Origin: Rugalucina vietnamica
Taxonomy: Eukaryota > Mollusca > Bivalvia > Lucinida > Lucinidae
Direction of reading: 5' to 3'
DNA length: 64,000 nucleotides
Assembly: GCA_964017185.1 (NCBI GenBank)
Contig: OZ024869.1
Span: 54,834,761-54,898,760, forward strand
Part shown: positions 24,593 to 37,931 of the stretch, one piece after another
Numbering within the stretch: the first letter of the stretch is position 1
How the letters are laid out: every line of letters begins with the position of its first letter
The notes under the pieces: generated by a model
Told to the model about the DNA's origin: nothing
The model's input: only the letters and a program-made list of their open reading frames with translations
Database searches by the model: none
Translations under genes and position numbers: made by a program

Positions 24593-26949
24593 ATAGCTCA
24601 TTTGGTGTCAGTCTTCTACTAATCGTAGGATGCCTAAATACTAGTAAATAGTTCATAAGAAAAATTCTGCTGGCTTCTTCAACTCCTGAGTGTTAATTTG
24701 TGGATACAATTGATTTTAATTTTTAATTTGATATATAAACTACAAATTTAAGGTATACGGTAAAAATTACTATGGAGGACTAAATGTACATGTATATCTT
24801 CTGCGTGGAAGCGACAAAAGGTCATGGGGGAACACTGCGGTCTTCCGTTCTACTTGCTGTCAGAGGTCAGTGTGTGTGTTCAAGTTAAATTTGTGAAAAA
24901 CTGAATCGGTCATGGTGTGTGAATTTATCTCTTTTTGAAGAGCCCTGGTGCTGAATTTATCAATCAAGGGTGATTTATTAGTCAGTGAATGTTGTGAACA
25001 TTGCACAGTGCTTAGAATGAGACCTATTTTGCATTGTTTTCAATGGGAGCCATCCATGGTGGTCTGCAACAATTTAGCCGAGATTCAGTTTTCGGCCGGG
25101 TTTACGTTCGAGTCATTATTCTCATAATAGTCAATACACATGCTTTTTCAGGTACCTGCAGGTCGTATGTAACATAACATTAACTACAACCTGTGCATAC
25201 GAAACGGGTATGACAGCTCCCAGCCATTCAACATGGTTGTCAGTTCCGGTACATACTAATTACCATACAGCGGTTGTCGGCCCTGTACTGTTCTGCTACA
25301 GTACATGCTGCCGTTGCTGCCACAACTGGCCATTGTACTGCATACAGTATATGTGTCCCTGTCCTCTGGTCTTCAGTTCTTATGTCACAATACAGTAACC
25401 GGCTTGTCCTGGTACCAAGACTTCGGTAATAGCAAGAGTTACCGACTTAGTCATAACCACAGTCTCAATCACCAAGCTTGCGCAGGATGGTCCATCTTGA
25501 CATGCCCCCGAACTCAAAAAGTTTTATTATTATTATTATTATTTTTTATTATTATCTTTTGCTTCATAAGTCATGTTCACATGCTGTATATACATCTGTT
25601 GTAAATGATTTTATTATCACAGTACTGAATACATTTTATCATTATTTTATTATTTAATATCTTTGGAAGTACAAATGTATTGAAAACCAGTATTAAGATG
25701 TCTGCGGAGGTATAGATGGTATATAGGATGGACCCTTGTGAGAGGCAATTTGGCGAAAAATGACATTAAATGGCTAAATATAAAGATAATGGCTAGACAA
25801 GGCCAGGATCCCTCCGATTAGGGGAAATGTGCGAGGTTTGAAATGTTTCAAACAATATATGAGGGGCGTTGGTTGTCCTTAAACAGATGGTTTAATGAGT
25901 TCCAAAGAACAGATAATTTTCATGTTATTTTTTAGTTTTGGAGTGCTCCGTTTTGCCGAGAGTAGGTATGTTCAGGTGCTCAATAAACTATAAGACTTGG
26001 ACAAAATTTGCAAAACTTTTGCATCCAAGCTCGAGTTAATAAATGGCGAAATGGGTAATATCCACATTTTATTTTAACACTGTGTCTTCTTTATGCTGTG
26101 TAAATCTAAAATTATGCTGTTTTGATGATATAAAGCGTTCGTGCTACATCATTGACATTTTTGTACATCTAGCAGAACCATCAACTATGGCTTTGATATC
26201 AATGTACAAACAATTGTTAAGATCAATCTTAGTGTCGTCATTTATCTCAAAACATCAATCATGCATTGTTGTGTAAATGTGTTTCGTTATGTTCATTAAA
26301 GCTTGAACAGTATGAATTCTTTGCGATTCGAGATTGTACAATTATTCTACCCATTCCGGATCAAGTTCATGAAAATTGCTGCGCATGCGCATATGAATGA
26401 TTTGAATATTATATACTTAGTATTATCTTGAAGCCAATTTTATTCCTCATCATCTGTAATGCTTTTCATTTTTGATCAAGCACGCGACTGTGACCACTGG
26501 AGCGTGAAAGTATATGCATAATTGAAGTCAATGCGGATCAGTTGAAGGTAATCCGAATCATGGACTATATATCACCACAGATGGGTTTATTCTTCAAATT
26601 CTTTGCATGTAGTCATACAGTGAGCCTTATGAAATATTCTGAGGACCAAAACATGTGCCTGTTTTGGCGTCATTTTCCCATAGCCATGTTTGCTCAACCC
26701 CATCCCCACCGAACACACGATTTTCCATGGGAGATCTGAATAACGTCGGAATAGTATATGGTGCTTGTTAAAAACGCAGATTATTTCATAGTTTACACTT
26801 AATTTTATAATATAAATACCTGGAATGTAAAAATATACCTTTAGTTACAAAAATCAAACAATATGTCCTTTGAGAGCATAAAATGACAGTATGCGGTTAA
26901 ACGTGATTCGGAGTAACTACAATGATACCATTTCAAAGTTTCTAATTAA

Positions 26950-27684
26950 GGGGATGCCAATTGTCAAAAACTAATACTTGTATAATTTTTACCTGTATAA
27001 AGAAAAATGACAATTTTTCTAAGGAGACTGGGCATTCTTGACACATTCTTGTATGAGTCATTCAAACATCGAATACATATTCTTTTATGCCCCAAACCTC
27101 AGCTCTAGAGGGCTCAGCAGCACGCTTATCAGCATTGTTCAAGTCACTTCCTGGTTTGATTCCATTGTCATCCGTCTGGCATGCCGGATATATTTTACTA
27201 AAAGCTTTCACCGTAAACATGATCTCCAATGTCTTGACTACAATCTGTGAAAGTATTTTGAACAAAAAGTTAATATTTTGGGAGAAATCATACTATTTAC
27301 TGTATCTGCTGTATAAGGTTTTCAGCATATATGATAAATACAATGTTTTCCCCAAGAAGAAATCATCTCCGAGTGGACAAACTTTCACAGATTGTAGTCT
27401 GGCTTTTGGAGATCATGTTTATGGTGGTAGCTTTTAGTAAAACTTATCCAGCATGCCAGACAGATGACAACGGAATCAAACCAGGAAGTAACTTGACCAA
27501 TGCTGATAAGCGTGCTGCTGAGCCCTCTAGAGCTGGGTTTTTGGGCAACAAATAATCTGTATTCGATGTTTGAATGACTCATACAAGAATGTTTCAAGAA
27601 TATCCAGTCTCCTTGGAAAAATTGTCATTTTTCTTTATACAGGTAAAATTATACAAGTATTAGATTTTAACAATTGGCATCCCC
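26950..27684. mobile_element. Foldback element: 305-bp arms around a 126-bp loop
   Basis: 26950-27254 is the near-perfect reverse complement of 27381-27684. It is flanked on both sides by TTAA (26946-26949, 27685-27688). Arms start GGGGATGCCAATTGT. TTAA is the piggyBac-type target, but the GGGG terminus is not the usual piggyBac CCC, so the family is open. Overlapping open frames on both strands here are mirror images, not genes. Confidence 0.8.
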
Positions 27685-28286
27685 TTAAATATGTCGTAAT
27701 ATTCGATTTTAAGACGGAATCTTCGTCAAAATGACAGAAAATAATTGGGGAAAATATTAGCAACCAATATTGAAAGATAACTTACATGGTACCTTTCATT
27801 TCGGGAAATTCGGTGAGCCGCCGTGTGTAAAAGAAAACTTTTTCCATCGTGTTTCTGTATATGAGCCGGGAACCATTGACGCGAACAAGATGTTGACGTC
27901 ATTATCCACGATCATTGACCGATGGAATGAAACATAGTTGAATCAAGAGTCAAGTGGCCAAGTTCGTTTTAAAAAAATCTTGTTTTATGTTCTTGTAAAA
28001 TTCTTTTGAAAATTATTTTGATCCGGATCATCTTCAGATCCGCTATGGCTACAACAAGTGTATGCAGATAAGGATGTTCGCGGCCAAAGAAAAAGAATGC
28101 AAACAACTCTTTTTTTGCTTTCAAATATGAAACAAGTAATTTTAAAACAATATTATTTTAAGGTACTGTGCGTGTGTTCGAATTATATGCCTCTGGAGGA
28201 CACTTCGAAACAACATTAGAGAGAAAAACCACATTTCTTTCGTACGTGTTGATAACGCAATCGTCGAAGATATTATGTCCGATCAT

Positions 28287-28805
28287 TTTCCTTCTTTAAT
28301 TGCACACCGGTCGGGCGTCAGACTGTATGATAGCTGGGGTCGGAGATTCTTCTGTTGCTTGGCCCACCGGGCTAAAAATTGTGTTTTTCTTTTGCTCCAG
28401 ATTTTCGGTGATGGTGTTTGGCTTTCCAGGGATCTCCTATCGCGGGGCAGCTTACTGTATCTGTGTGTTCTTGGCGTTTATTGTTTAATGGTTTTTTCCA
28501 TGATGAAAAAAAAAGGTACAAGTAGGCAAAGATCAGGAAAAGGCGCAATCAGAAAAAGATTCCCACTCCAAAAACCGAGGTGGGAAAAAACCAAACTAAC
28601 AATCAGGTACTTATACCATGAAACATATAAGTTATAAGAGATACACCACTGACTAAATGTTGTTAACCTTTGCAGAAGCTTAGGGTGAGGTAAGGCGCCT
28701 ATAAAATCAATTTAAGACCCACCACTCCCGGTAATTTTACATTACTGATCGTTCCTTGACGATACTTCTGTTGTGGTTCTTATTGTTTATGTTTTGGTGT
28801 TGACT
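28287..28805 (+). mobile_element. Older retroelement copy, interrupted
   Basis: Starts in the polyprotein tail region (TCTTTAATTGCACACCGG), runs through GTTGCTTGGCCCACCGGGC and GATCTCCTATCGCGGGGCAG, is split by 28510-28626, then continues to TGTTTATGTTTTGGTGTTGA. The partner is at 33655-34105. Confidence 0.65.
28510..28626 (-). mobile_element. Retroelement 3' fragment, 117 bp
   Basis: Contains only the terminal block of the family (AAAGGTACAAGTAGGCAAAG to ACTTATACCATGAAACATA), inserted opposite to the older copy around it. Duplication copy 2 lacks it. Confidence 0.75.
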
Positions 28806-31138
28806 TTTTGTGCTATTTGGAACTTAAAGCCGGAGAGCAAATTCAGTGGCTCATTTCACAACCCTATCACCTTAGTTGATAAGACGGCCCAGTAAAATCA
28901 GAATTAAGCACAGATATACATATTTAGACTAACTTTATTGGTTTTCTATCCGAGTTGTCACAGGCACGCAGCAGAGTTTGCTTAAGTAGCTAGCCGGAGG
29001 CTAAACTAATGAATATTTATACTGATATTTTAAAAATATTCTTCATTTACAATAAAATACTTGGACAAAAACATGTATGTCTATAAAGGAATGACGTATT
29101 TCAAACAATGCCAGATTCAATGAAAGATTTTATTTGTATCAATCACCATTCAAACAATTAAACTTTAACTATCTGGTCACCCATTGTTTTCAATTCAATG
29201 GGCACTAAAACCGAACATTCAGTCGGCAAAATGTTTTCCTTGCCGTGTGTCAATAATTCTTGACAGCATAGTGTTCGAAACGAAACATATTGTATCATTT
29301 CTTGACTTCTCTATAGGGAATTTCAACACAATCAACAGAATTTGAAAACCGTGTCAGTCTTTCAAAAAGTAGGCTTAGGATTTCACAGTTATAGATTTTC
29401 TTTGACTCAAATCGCTAAATCTCAAACCCATTTGTTTTAGTTGTGGTATAGCGTACCAGTCACTAGCTACATGTATGGACATGTATGGACGCTGTCTCAA
29501 TTCTATGGGACATTTACCCAAAAGAAGGATGCCATGACATACAAAGTGCTTTAAATATGACCACCCATTTAAGCCACTAAGACTGATACGTTGGATTCAG
29601 CTTCCCCAAAAGATTAAAAAGTATCAAACAATTACACCATACATGGAGGGGCAATAGGAGACTCACAAGGGTAGAGCATTTCCAAATTATCATCTCGTTC
29701 TGTGGGTCAAGTGCAAGCCTCAGTATTTTTATCACAGAAAGACGTCATTGGTTACCATTTCCTGAGCAGTATAAGAATAAAATTGTAGCGAGTATGTATC
29801 ATGCGTACGTTTGCCTGTAAGGGTTTGCCTGTAAGGCAGGTCAAATTGGAATGAAGTTGGTTGCATTGAAGTATAGATTTATTAACAATCCTTAGGCATT
29901 TGAAAAATTGAATTACCATGTTAGGAAACGTGGAAACGGGCGAAACTTAAGCATACAAAGTCGGAAACTTAGTCCAAAACAATCGTAACATTTATGGGCG
30001 AAACGCAATTACATCAAACCTTCTGCATTTGCAAATAGAAAATTATTGTTTACATCATTTAAATTCAGTGAAAGACCTGTTATCATCCACAATGAAATGG
30101 AATGGACAAATATTTGTAAATAAACAATATCAATAGTAATTATATTGACCGTGTTAATAACTAAATGCGGAACAGTCAACCACGAAGTGAAGGAACTTAA
30201 GTGAACTCGGTGATAAAATCCATAGGGAATTAATTTCATTTAAAAGTATTGTCGTTTTTTTAAACTTAACATATGACGAACTTAAATCAATAGAAAAAGG
30301 TATATAACTAAATTCTACTGGCGGATGTGTGATTCGGACACGGAAGAATGTGTCTATCTGTTCTTGTTCGAATCCCACATCCTAATGGAGTTGAGATGAT
30401 TTATATTTCTTGCTGCTGTTCGTGAGGGAAAATACACTTTTTTCCTTAATGTATATCATTCTGGTTCATTTAGTACACATCAGCTGACGTTTCATATCGT
30501 ACTGTTGTTGATTACATGAGCGGGGAAGTTCGTTATTACCAACTTCGACACTAATTACGTCTCCCAATTTGGATTGTCTCGCCAGTAGACAATTATACTC
30601 ATGCTGGTATGATGTAAATTATCAATAATATCACCCAAGTTTGGTCAAGGTTCAGTTGACTTTTATGTGGGGATTGTGCCTTGCCTCTGATAATGCAGTA
30701 ATACTTTGCAATGCGCGTTCAACTGGGCCAATTTTGAATCAATCATGTATCCAATATACTCGTGCATTTCACCAGTAACCTTACATTACATCAGTATCCA
30801 TTACAAATATGACTGCAATCTATGTCTCTAGTATATAGAATAAGATTTTTTGAAACAAATGACAATGCCATTGTTATTGCTATCCGTATTTATCGAAAGT
30901 GGATTTTCATGTTTATTCTGCTTGCATACGATTTTGCACTATTTTATGGTCATTATGTTATTATGATAAAGTCCTGCTCACACAGAACCTGTGACCGCCC
31001 AACGACCGCTTCGCGACATAAACAAGTGACATTGCGGAGAGGTTGCTAAGGTCACGACAAGTATTTCTAGAAGTGGTTTTAGAGAAGAAGATGTTTGAAA
31101 TTGTGAACGACGGCCGGACGCCAGAGCATGGGTATACT

Positions 31139-31175
31139 ATAAGCTCACCTGTGAACTTTCGGCTCAGGTGAGCTA
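31139..31175. repeat. GGTGAGC palindrome, copy 3
   Basis: Same CTATAAGCTCACCTGTGAAC hairpin, preceded by the shared AGCATGGGTATA. It lies in the spacer between the two copies of the 6-kb duplication. Confidence 0.6.
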
Positions 31176-32981
31176 AAACGTCGTCTCTTACATGTTACAG
31201 AAAATATGAAGTCGTCCGTCTCCTGTTTCAATGTTGTGTCTAACCAGAAGCATATAACAAAGTTAAAATCGGTGGTATTTCATCATTTTTAGAATGTGGG
31301 TATGTGGCAGAGGGTGTAGATTACTGGGAAATATTATTTGACAAAATTTGTTAAATGTATGCCAGATATAAGCTAATTTGAGCACTGATTACAAGATTTT
31401 GGAAACTTTTACTAAGGTCAATTCTTTTTACAAAATTCTCATAAATATAAATGATTCTCGTATTGTATTACTGGCATATTTATAAAATTAATCTTAACAA
31501 TGGCAAAAAAAAAAACAAAAAAAAAACGCTACAATGACATTTGATGCAACTTTCCCAGGGGTAGCTCCTTCGTACTAACAGATCATGTGAAGCATAACAT
31601 TACATACAATGTGCATACGAAATGGTTATGACAGCTCCCTGCCATTCAACAATTTTGTTGAAGCTGGCCGTCTGTTCCAGCTTTGTACTGTCCCGCTACG
31701 GTACATACTAACCATACAGCGGTTGTCGGCCCTGTACTGTTCTGCTACAGCACATGCTGCCGCTACAACTCGGCGTTGCTATCACAACTAGTACAGTACA
31801 TGTGCCCCTGCCCTCCAGTCTTCAGTTCTTATGTCGCAATACAGCCACATGCTCGTCCTGGAACCAAGACTTCCGTAATAGCATGTGTTACCGACTTTGT
31901 CATAACCACAGTCTCGAACTTGCGCCGGATGGTCCATCATGACATGCCCCAAAAAGTATTTAATAGTTTTATTATCTTTTGCTTCATAAGTCATGTTCCC
32001 ACGCTGTATATACATGTACATCTGTTGTAAATGATTTTATTATCACAGTACTGAATATATTTTATCATTATCTTATCATTTAATATCTTTGGAAGTATTT
32101 AAAACCAGTATTAAGATGTCTGCGGAGGTATAGATGGTAAATAGGATGGACCCTCTAGTGGGCGGCAATTTGACGAAAAATAGCAAAAATGATTAAATGG
32201 CTAAATATGAAGATCATGACTAGACAAAGCCAGGATCCCTCCGCTTAGGGGAAATGTGCGGGGTCTGAAATGTTTTAAATAATACAAACTGACACTCAAG
32301 TTTAGTCTGGCTTATTAAGGGGCGTTGGTTGTCCTCAAACTGATGGTTTAATGAGTTCCAAAGAACAGATAATTTTCTTGTTATTTTTGTAGTTTTTGAA
32401 GTGCTCCGTTGTGCCGAGAGTAGGTATGTTCAGGAGTTCATTAAACTATAAGACTTGGACAAAAATTGCTAAACTTTTGCATCCAAGCTCGAGTTAAAAA
32501 TGGCGAAGGAATGGGTATTAAATATCCACATTTCATTTTAACAGTGTGTCTTCTTTCTGCTGTATAAATCTAAAATTATGCTGTTTTGAAATTTTGATGA
32601 TAAGCGTTCGTGCTACATCATTGACATTTTTGTGCATCTAGCAGAACCATCAACTATGGCTTCGATATCGATGTACATACAATAAGATCAATCTTAGTGT
32701 CGTTATTTATCTGAAAACATCAATCATGCATTGATGTGCAAATGTGTTTCGTTTCAGAGATGTTACAGTATGAATTCTTTGCGATTCGCGATCGTTTGTA
32801 GATAAGGTTGTTTGCTACCAATGAAAAACAATCCAAACAACTGTTTTTTGCTCATCAAATATAAAACAAGTACATGTAATTTTAAAACAATATTATTTTA
32901 AGGTAGTGTGCGTGTTTCAAATTATATGCCTCTGGATGAGACCTCTGAACAACATTAGAGAACCACATTTCTTTCGTATTA

Positions 32982-33636
32982 AACAGCACTCACACATTAG
33001 CGTATGAGTGAAACGCGCGCCGGGCGTGTTGAAAAATTGCGAAATTCCACATACGTTAGACACACGTCTGAGACACGTTCGAAACGCATTACGGGTACGT
33101 TGTGTACGTTTGGTGTACGTCCGGCGCGCGTCGCTGTATGTCGCTAAAAATCATCGCGCGTTTCATGCGCGTTTGCGATAAAAAAAAAATTTAACATGCT
33201 TAAAATTTTTTAGAAGCTCGGCGTGTCCCGGGCGTGTGACTTATACGTTTCGAATAAGTTCCACGCGCGCTACAGGCGCGTTGAATACGCTTTGAACGCG
33301 TTTGGCGCACGTTTGAGGCACGCCAGTGTACGCTCCACGCGCGTTCCGATTTTATGAGATATTGCTTCAGTAGCGTGCCCCAAGCGTGTGTGAGGCGCGC
33401 GCTGAACGTTCGCTGCGCGTCCATAGCGTGTGCTTAGCGCGACGGTGTCTGGGACGTAAGGCAAACTTACTCTAAAACTTTGAGATTGGCACACGCCTCA
33501 GTCGCGCGCTAATGTGTGACTGCTAAAGCGAGTTAAAGGTACCAATTAGTTTTATACGTCCAAAATCTTCAGCGTGTTGACATTTTTCATACGCCCGGCG
33601 CGCGTTTGCGTTATACGCTAATGTGTGACTGCTGTT
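32982..33636. mobile_element. CpG-rich 655-bp MITE with TTA target duplication
   Basis: Ends are AACAGCACTCACACATTAGC and the complement of AACAGCAGTCACACATTAGC, flanked by TTA (32979-32981, 33637-33639), as for PIF/Harbinger insertions. The interior is unusually rich in ACGT, CGCG and GCGCGC motifs against AT-rich surroundings. The corresponding site in the other copy of the duplication (near 28240) lacks it. Confidence 0.8.
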
Positions 33637-33654
33637 TTAACCTGTGCATCAAAA

Positions 33655-34105
33655 CATTTTCCGTCTTTAATTGCAGGCGTCAAACTATGATGAACTCGAC
33701 TTAAAGCTATTCATTTTAGTTGGTTGGGGCCGGAGATTCTTCTGTTGCTTGGCCCTACGGGCTTAAAATTGTGTTTTTCTTTTGCTCCAGATTTTCAGTG
33801 ATGAAGTTTGGCTTTTCAGGGATCTCCTATCGCGGGGCAGCTTACTGTATCTGTGTGTTCTCGTTTCTGATTTATCATGGCGTTTATTATAATCCAATTG
33901 TTGGTCTATGATGACTAGCTAGAGATACACCATGAGAACCGAACAACTGACTTAATGTTGTAAATCTTTGCAGAAGCTGAGGGTGAGGTTAGGCGCCTAT
34001 AAAATCAATTTAAGCCCCCCCCCACCCCCAAGTAATTTTACATTACTGATCGTTCCTTGACACTTCTGTTGTTGTTTATGTTTTGGTGTTGATTTTTGTG
34101 CTGTT
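33655..34105 (+). mobile_element. Older retroelement copy, uninterrupted partner
   Basis: Duplicate of 28287-28805 without the 117-bp insertion. It is truncated on its 3' side by the oppositely oriented copy at 34111. Confidence 0.65.
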
Positions 34106-34110
34106 TGGAA

Positions 34111-35083
34111 AAAGGTACAAGTAGGCAAAGATCAGGAAAAGGCGCAATCAGAAAAAGATTCCCACTCCAAAAACCGAGGTGGGAAAAAACCAAACTAACA
34201 ATCAGGTACTTATACCATGAAACATATCGTAAGCCGAATGAGCAGCTATTTTCCCAATAGGTGGCCACTCAGTTACCTTAACTTAACTAAAAATATGAAA
34301 ACATACATAAGGCGCCAACAGCACAAAAAATTTTAAACACCAAGACATAAAACAAAAAGAACCACTACAGAAGTATCGACTTGGAACGATCAGTAACACA
34401 AAGTTACTGGCGGGCTTAAACCGGTTTTACAGGTACCTAACCTCACCCTCAGCTTCTGCAGTGGTTCACAACATTTAGTTAGTTCTTCGGTCCTCCTGGT
34501 GAATCTCTAACTAGTCAATGAATCATCAAGAACAAACAAATAAATCATGATAAACATCCCGATGAATCAAAAACCAGGACTCACAGATTGAGTAAGCTGC
34601 CCGACGATGGAGATCCCTGGGCGCCGAATAACCTACTAACTCCGGAGCAAAAGAAAAACACCAGTTGGACCCCGGTGGGCCAAGCAACAGACAAGAAGCT
34701 CCGGCCCCAACCAACTAAAATGAATAGCTTTAAGTCGGGGCCATCATAGAGTCTGACGCCCGACCCACCGGCGTGCAATTAAAGAAGGCAGCATAGTTAT
34801 CAACCATGATTGGGTTAAAAACTAAGCATGCAGACTGTCGCATAACATTCAAGTTATAACCTACATGTATACGTCTGTAACGTGATATGATTTTTCCCAA
34901 CTGAAGAGAAAAATCATTTATTCCTTTAAGTTTCTTTAATTTGTAAACCAAGTCACCATAAAATTCAGGTTCCGAAAGGCCCTCACTTAAAAGTGTCTTT
35001 AACCCAACATTATATTTGGAAATCAATTCATAGTGTCTACGATAAAATTTAGAAAAGGTTTTTCGAACAAAGTTTTTCGGAAA
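34111..35083 (-). pseudogene. Retroelement copy, 5'-truncated, with clean target-site duplication
   Basis: In minus orientation, its 3' terminus is at 34111 (the complement of AAAGGTACAAGTAGGCAAAG). The 5'-truncated end at about 35083 lies in the polyprotein tail: an uninterrupted 98-codon frame (34730-35026) reads ISKYNVGLKTLLSEGLSEPE, FYGDLVYKLKK, NLNVMRQSACLVFNP, FNCTPVGRASDSMMAPT. It is flanked by GTTTGGAA and GTTTGCAA (8 bp, one mismatch). The homologous site in duplication copy 1 (near 28830) is empty. A roughly 97-residue frame without a stop suggests a younger insertion than the copy at 57290. Confidence 0.78.
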
Positions 35084-37195
35084 GTTTGCAACTTAAAGCC
35101 GGAGACCAAGTTCAGTGGCTCATTTCACAACCCACTTAAGATGATAAGACGGCCCAGTAAAATCAGAATTAAGCACAGATATTTAGAATTTGATTGATAT
35201 ACTAACTTTATTGGTTTTCTATCCGAGTTGTCACAGACACGCTGCAGAGTTTGCTTAAGTAACTAACCGGAGGGTAAACTTATTGAATAATAATTCTAAT
35301 ATTTTTAAAATAGTCTTCATTTACAATAAATCCCTTGGACAAAAACATGCATGTCTATAAAGCAATGACGTATTTCAAACAATTCCAGATTCAATGTTAG
35401 ATTTTATTTGTATCAATTTCAATTATCACCATTCAAAGAATTTAACTTTAACTATCTGGTCATCCATTGTGTTCAATTCTATGGGCGCTAAAATCGAATA
35501 TTCAGACGGCAAAATATTTTCCTTTGCCGTGTGTCAATAATTCTTAAAAGCACAGTGTTCCAAACGAAAAATATCGAATCATCTCTTGACTTATCCATTG
35601 GGAATTTCAACACAATTAAAATAATTTGAAAACCGTGTCAGTCTTTCAAAAAGTAGGCTTAGGATTTCATAGTTATAGATTTTCTTTGACTGAAATCGCT
35701 AAATCTCAAATTCATATGTTTTAGTTGTGGTATAGCGTCCCAGTCACTAGCTACATGTATGCCCATGTCGGGACGCTGTCTCAATTCTATGTGGTTTTAC
35801 CCAAAAGAAGGATGCCATGACATACAAAAAAAGTGCTTCAAATATGACCACCCATGTAAGCCACTAAGACTGATACGTTGGATTCAGCTTCCCCAAAACA
35901 TTAAAAAGTGTCAAACAATTACACCATACATGGAGGGCCAATAGGAGACTCACAGGGGTAGAAAATTTCCAGATTACCATCTCGGCCTGTGGGGCAAGTG
36001 CCAGTCTCGGCATTTCTGATCACAAAAAGAGGTCATTGGTCACCCTTTGCTGAGCAGTACAAGAATAAAATTGTGGCGAGTAGGTATCATGCATACGTTT
36101 GCCTCTAAGGCAGGTCAAATTGGAGTGAAGTTACATTGAAGTATTAATTTATAAACAATTCTTAGGCATTTAAAAAATGAATTACCATGTTAGGAAACGT
36201 CAAAACGGGTGAAACTTAAGCATACAAAGTCGGAAACTTAGTACACAACAATTGTAATATTTAAAGAGAAAAACATGGGCGAAATGAAATTATATTACAT
36301 CAAACCTTCTGCATTTGAAAATAGGAAATTATTGTTTACATAATTTAGTTTCAGTGAAATACCTGTTATCATCCACAATGAAATGGACTGACCAAATATT
36401 TGTAAATAAACAATACAAATAGTAATATTGACCGTGTTAATAAATAAATGCAGAAAATTCAATCGCGATGTGAAGAAACTTTATTGAAATTGGTGATAAA
36501 ATACACAAATTGGTGATAAAATCCACTGGGAATTAACAAGTTCTTACGTTAGGACTGCAAATTCTATTAGATTGAGCATACTAATATATTGTCAGGAGAC
36601 AGTAAAACATATGATGCAGAACAAGACAGTGCTGAATTGTCAACGAAAAATTTGCCTTTATATACCTACAGTGTATATCATCGACTTCCGGTCCATCCAG
36701 TTCATATTAGCTGACGTTTCATATCGTACTGTTGCTATTTACATGAGCGGGGAAGTTCGTTATTACCAACTTCGACATTAATTACGTCTCCCAATTTGGA
36801 TTGTCTCGCCAGTGGACAATTATACTCATGCTGGTATGATGTAAATTATCAATAATATCACCCAAGTTTGGTTAAGGTTCAGTTGACTTTTATGTGGGGA
36901 TTGTGCCTTGTCTCTGACATACCAATGGTACTTTGAATACGCGTTGAATTGGCCAATTTTGAATCAGTTATGTATCCAATATACATTATGCATCTCACCA
37001 GAAACCTTACATTTCATTACTACGTATCCAATACAGATATGACTACAATCTATGTCACAAATCTAGTATCAATAGAATAGGATTGTTGAAACAAATGGCA
37101 ATCAGATTGCTATTGCTATCTGCATTTATCAAAAGTGGATGTTTATGTTTATTCTGCTTGCAGACTAGTTTGCACTATTTCATGGCCGTTCTGTA

Positions 37196-37900
37196 ATCAC
37201 GAGGAACAGAGGAGCGGAGCAGCGAACAGAGATGAACTAGATGAGCAAAAAGTTAATCTCACACTTGGTCCTCTATGGAGTAAGATTGTGTACATATATA
37301 CATATGTACAATAAAATAATGTCTGGGAGAATCTAGCATGAATATGAACAAAGGTGACAATTTGATTGTGATATACATGTAAAATGAAGGTTAATGAACC
37401 TATGGTTACTCTGTAATAGATACTTGTAATACATACAAACGTTAAATAATTCATACATACTTAGGAGTGTTGTTAATGGTATTTCTACGAACTTTGATTA
37501 TTCTTTACTATTTGAAGAATATACTAGTAATATAGTCTATTAAGTCAATGCAAAATTTTACGAATTAAAATAAACATTGCTCCTTAAGATATACTTATTC
37601 GCAAATGAAACGCGAAAATAAATAATACAATTGTTTTCTCTTTCTATATCACCAAAATTTATTTAATTGATATAACTATCGATAGTCCCGTTACGTCTGT
37701 TTTATACAATTTGAAAATCATGACGTTAAGACTTACGCTTGTCGCGTTGCCGCGAAAAAATAAGTTATCCCCCATTTTCATAGCCAAAGGGTTAGGATAC
37801 CTTTAATTACCTTCCAAAAAGTTTCCGAATTGATACCAATATTCGAAAGTCATGGGTGAAGCAAAATCAAATCAGAAAACTTTATGCCTTTTTCGACGTT

Positions 37901-37931
<31 letters not shown>

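Larger units (their letters stand above)
25165..30960 (+). repeat. Tandem segmental duplication, copy 1
   Basis: This segment aligns block by block, same orientation, with 31590-37195. Paired blocks: 25200-26320 with 31610-32790; 28060-28260 with 32810-32978; 28290-28505 and 28640-28805 with 33655-34105; 28820-30950 with 35090-37190. Copy 1 has about 1.7 kb (26330-28060, including the foldback element) with no counterpart, and a retroelement insertion at 28510-28626. No conserved coding frame is seen. Confidence 0.85.
31590..37195 (+). repeat. Tandem segmental duplication, copy 2
   Basis: Partner of 25165-30960. Insertions private to this copy: the CpG-rich MITE (32982-33636) and a 973-bp retroelement (34111-35083). 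Both are absent at the matching positions in copy 1. The whole pair sits in the long first intron of the receptor gene if the 45129 exon is used. Confidence 0.85.

Noticed and set aside
27038-27597. Four overlapping open frames on both strands
   Set aside because: They are mirror images produced by the foldback arms, not independent genes.
33200-33494. Arg/Ser-rich minus-strand frames
   Set aside because: They lie within the CpG-rich MITE; the composition follows from CGCG repeats.
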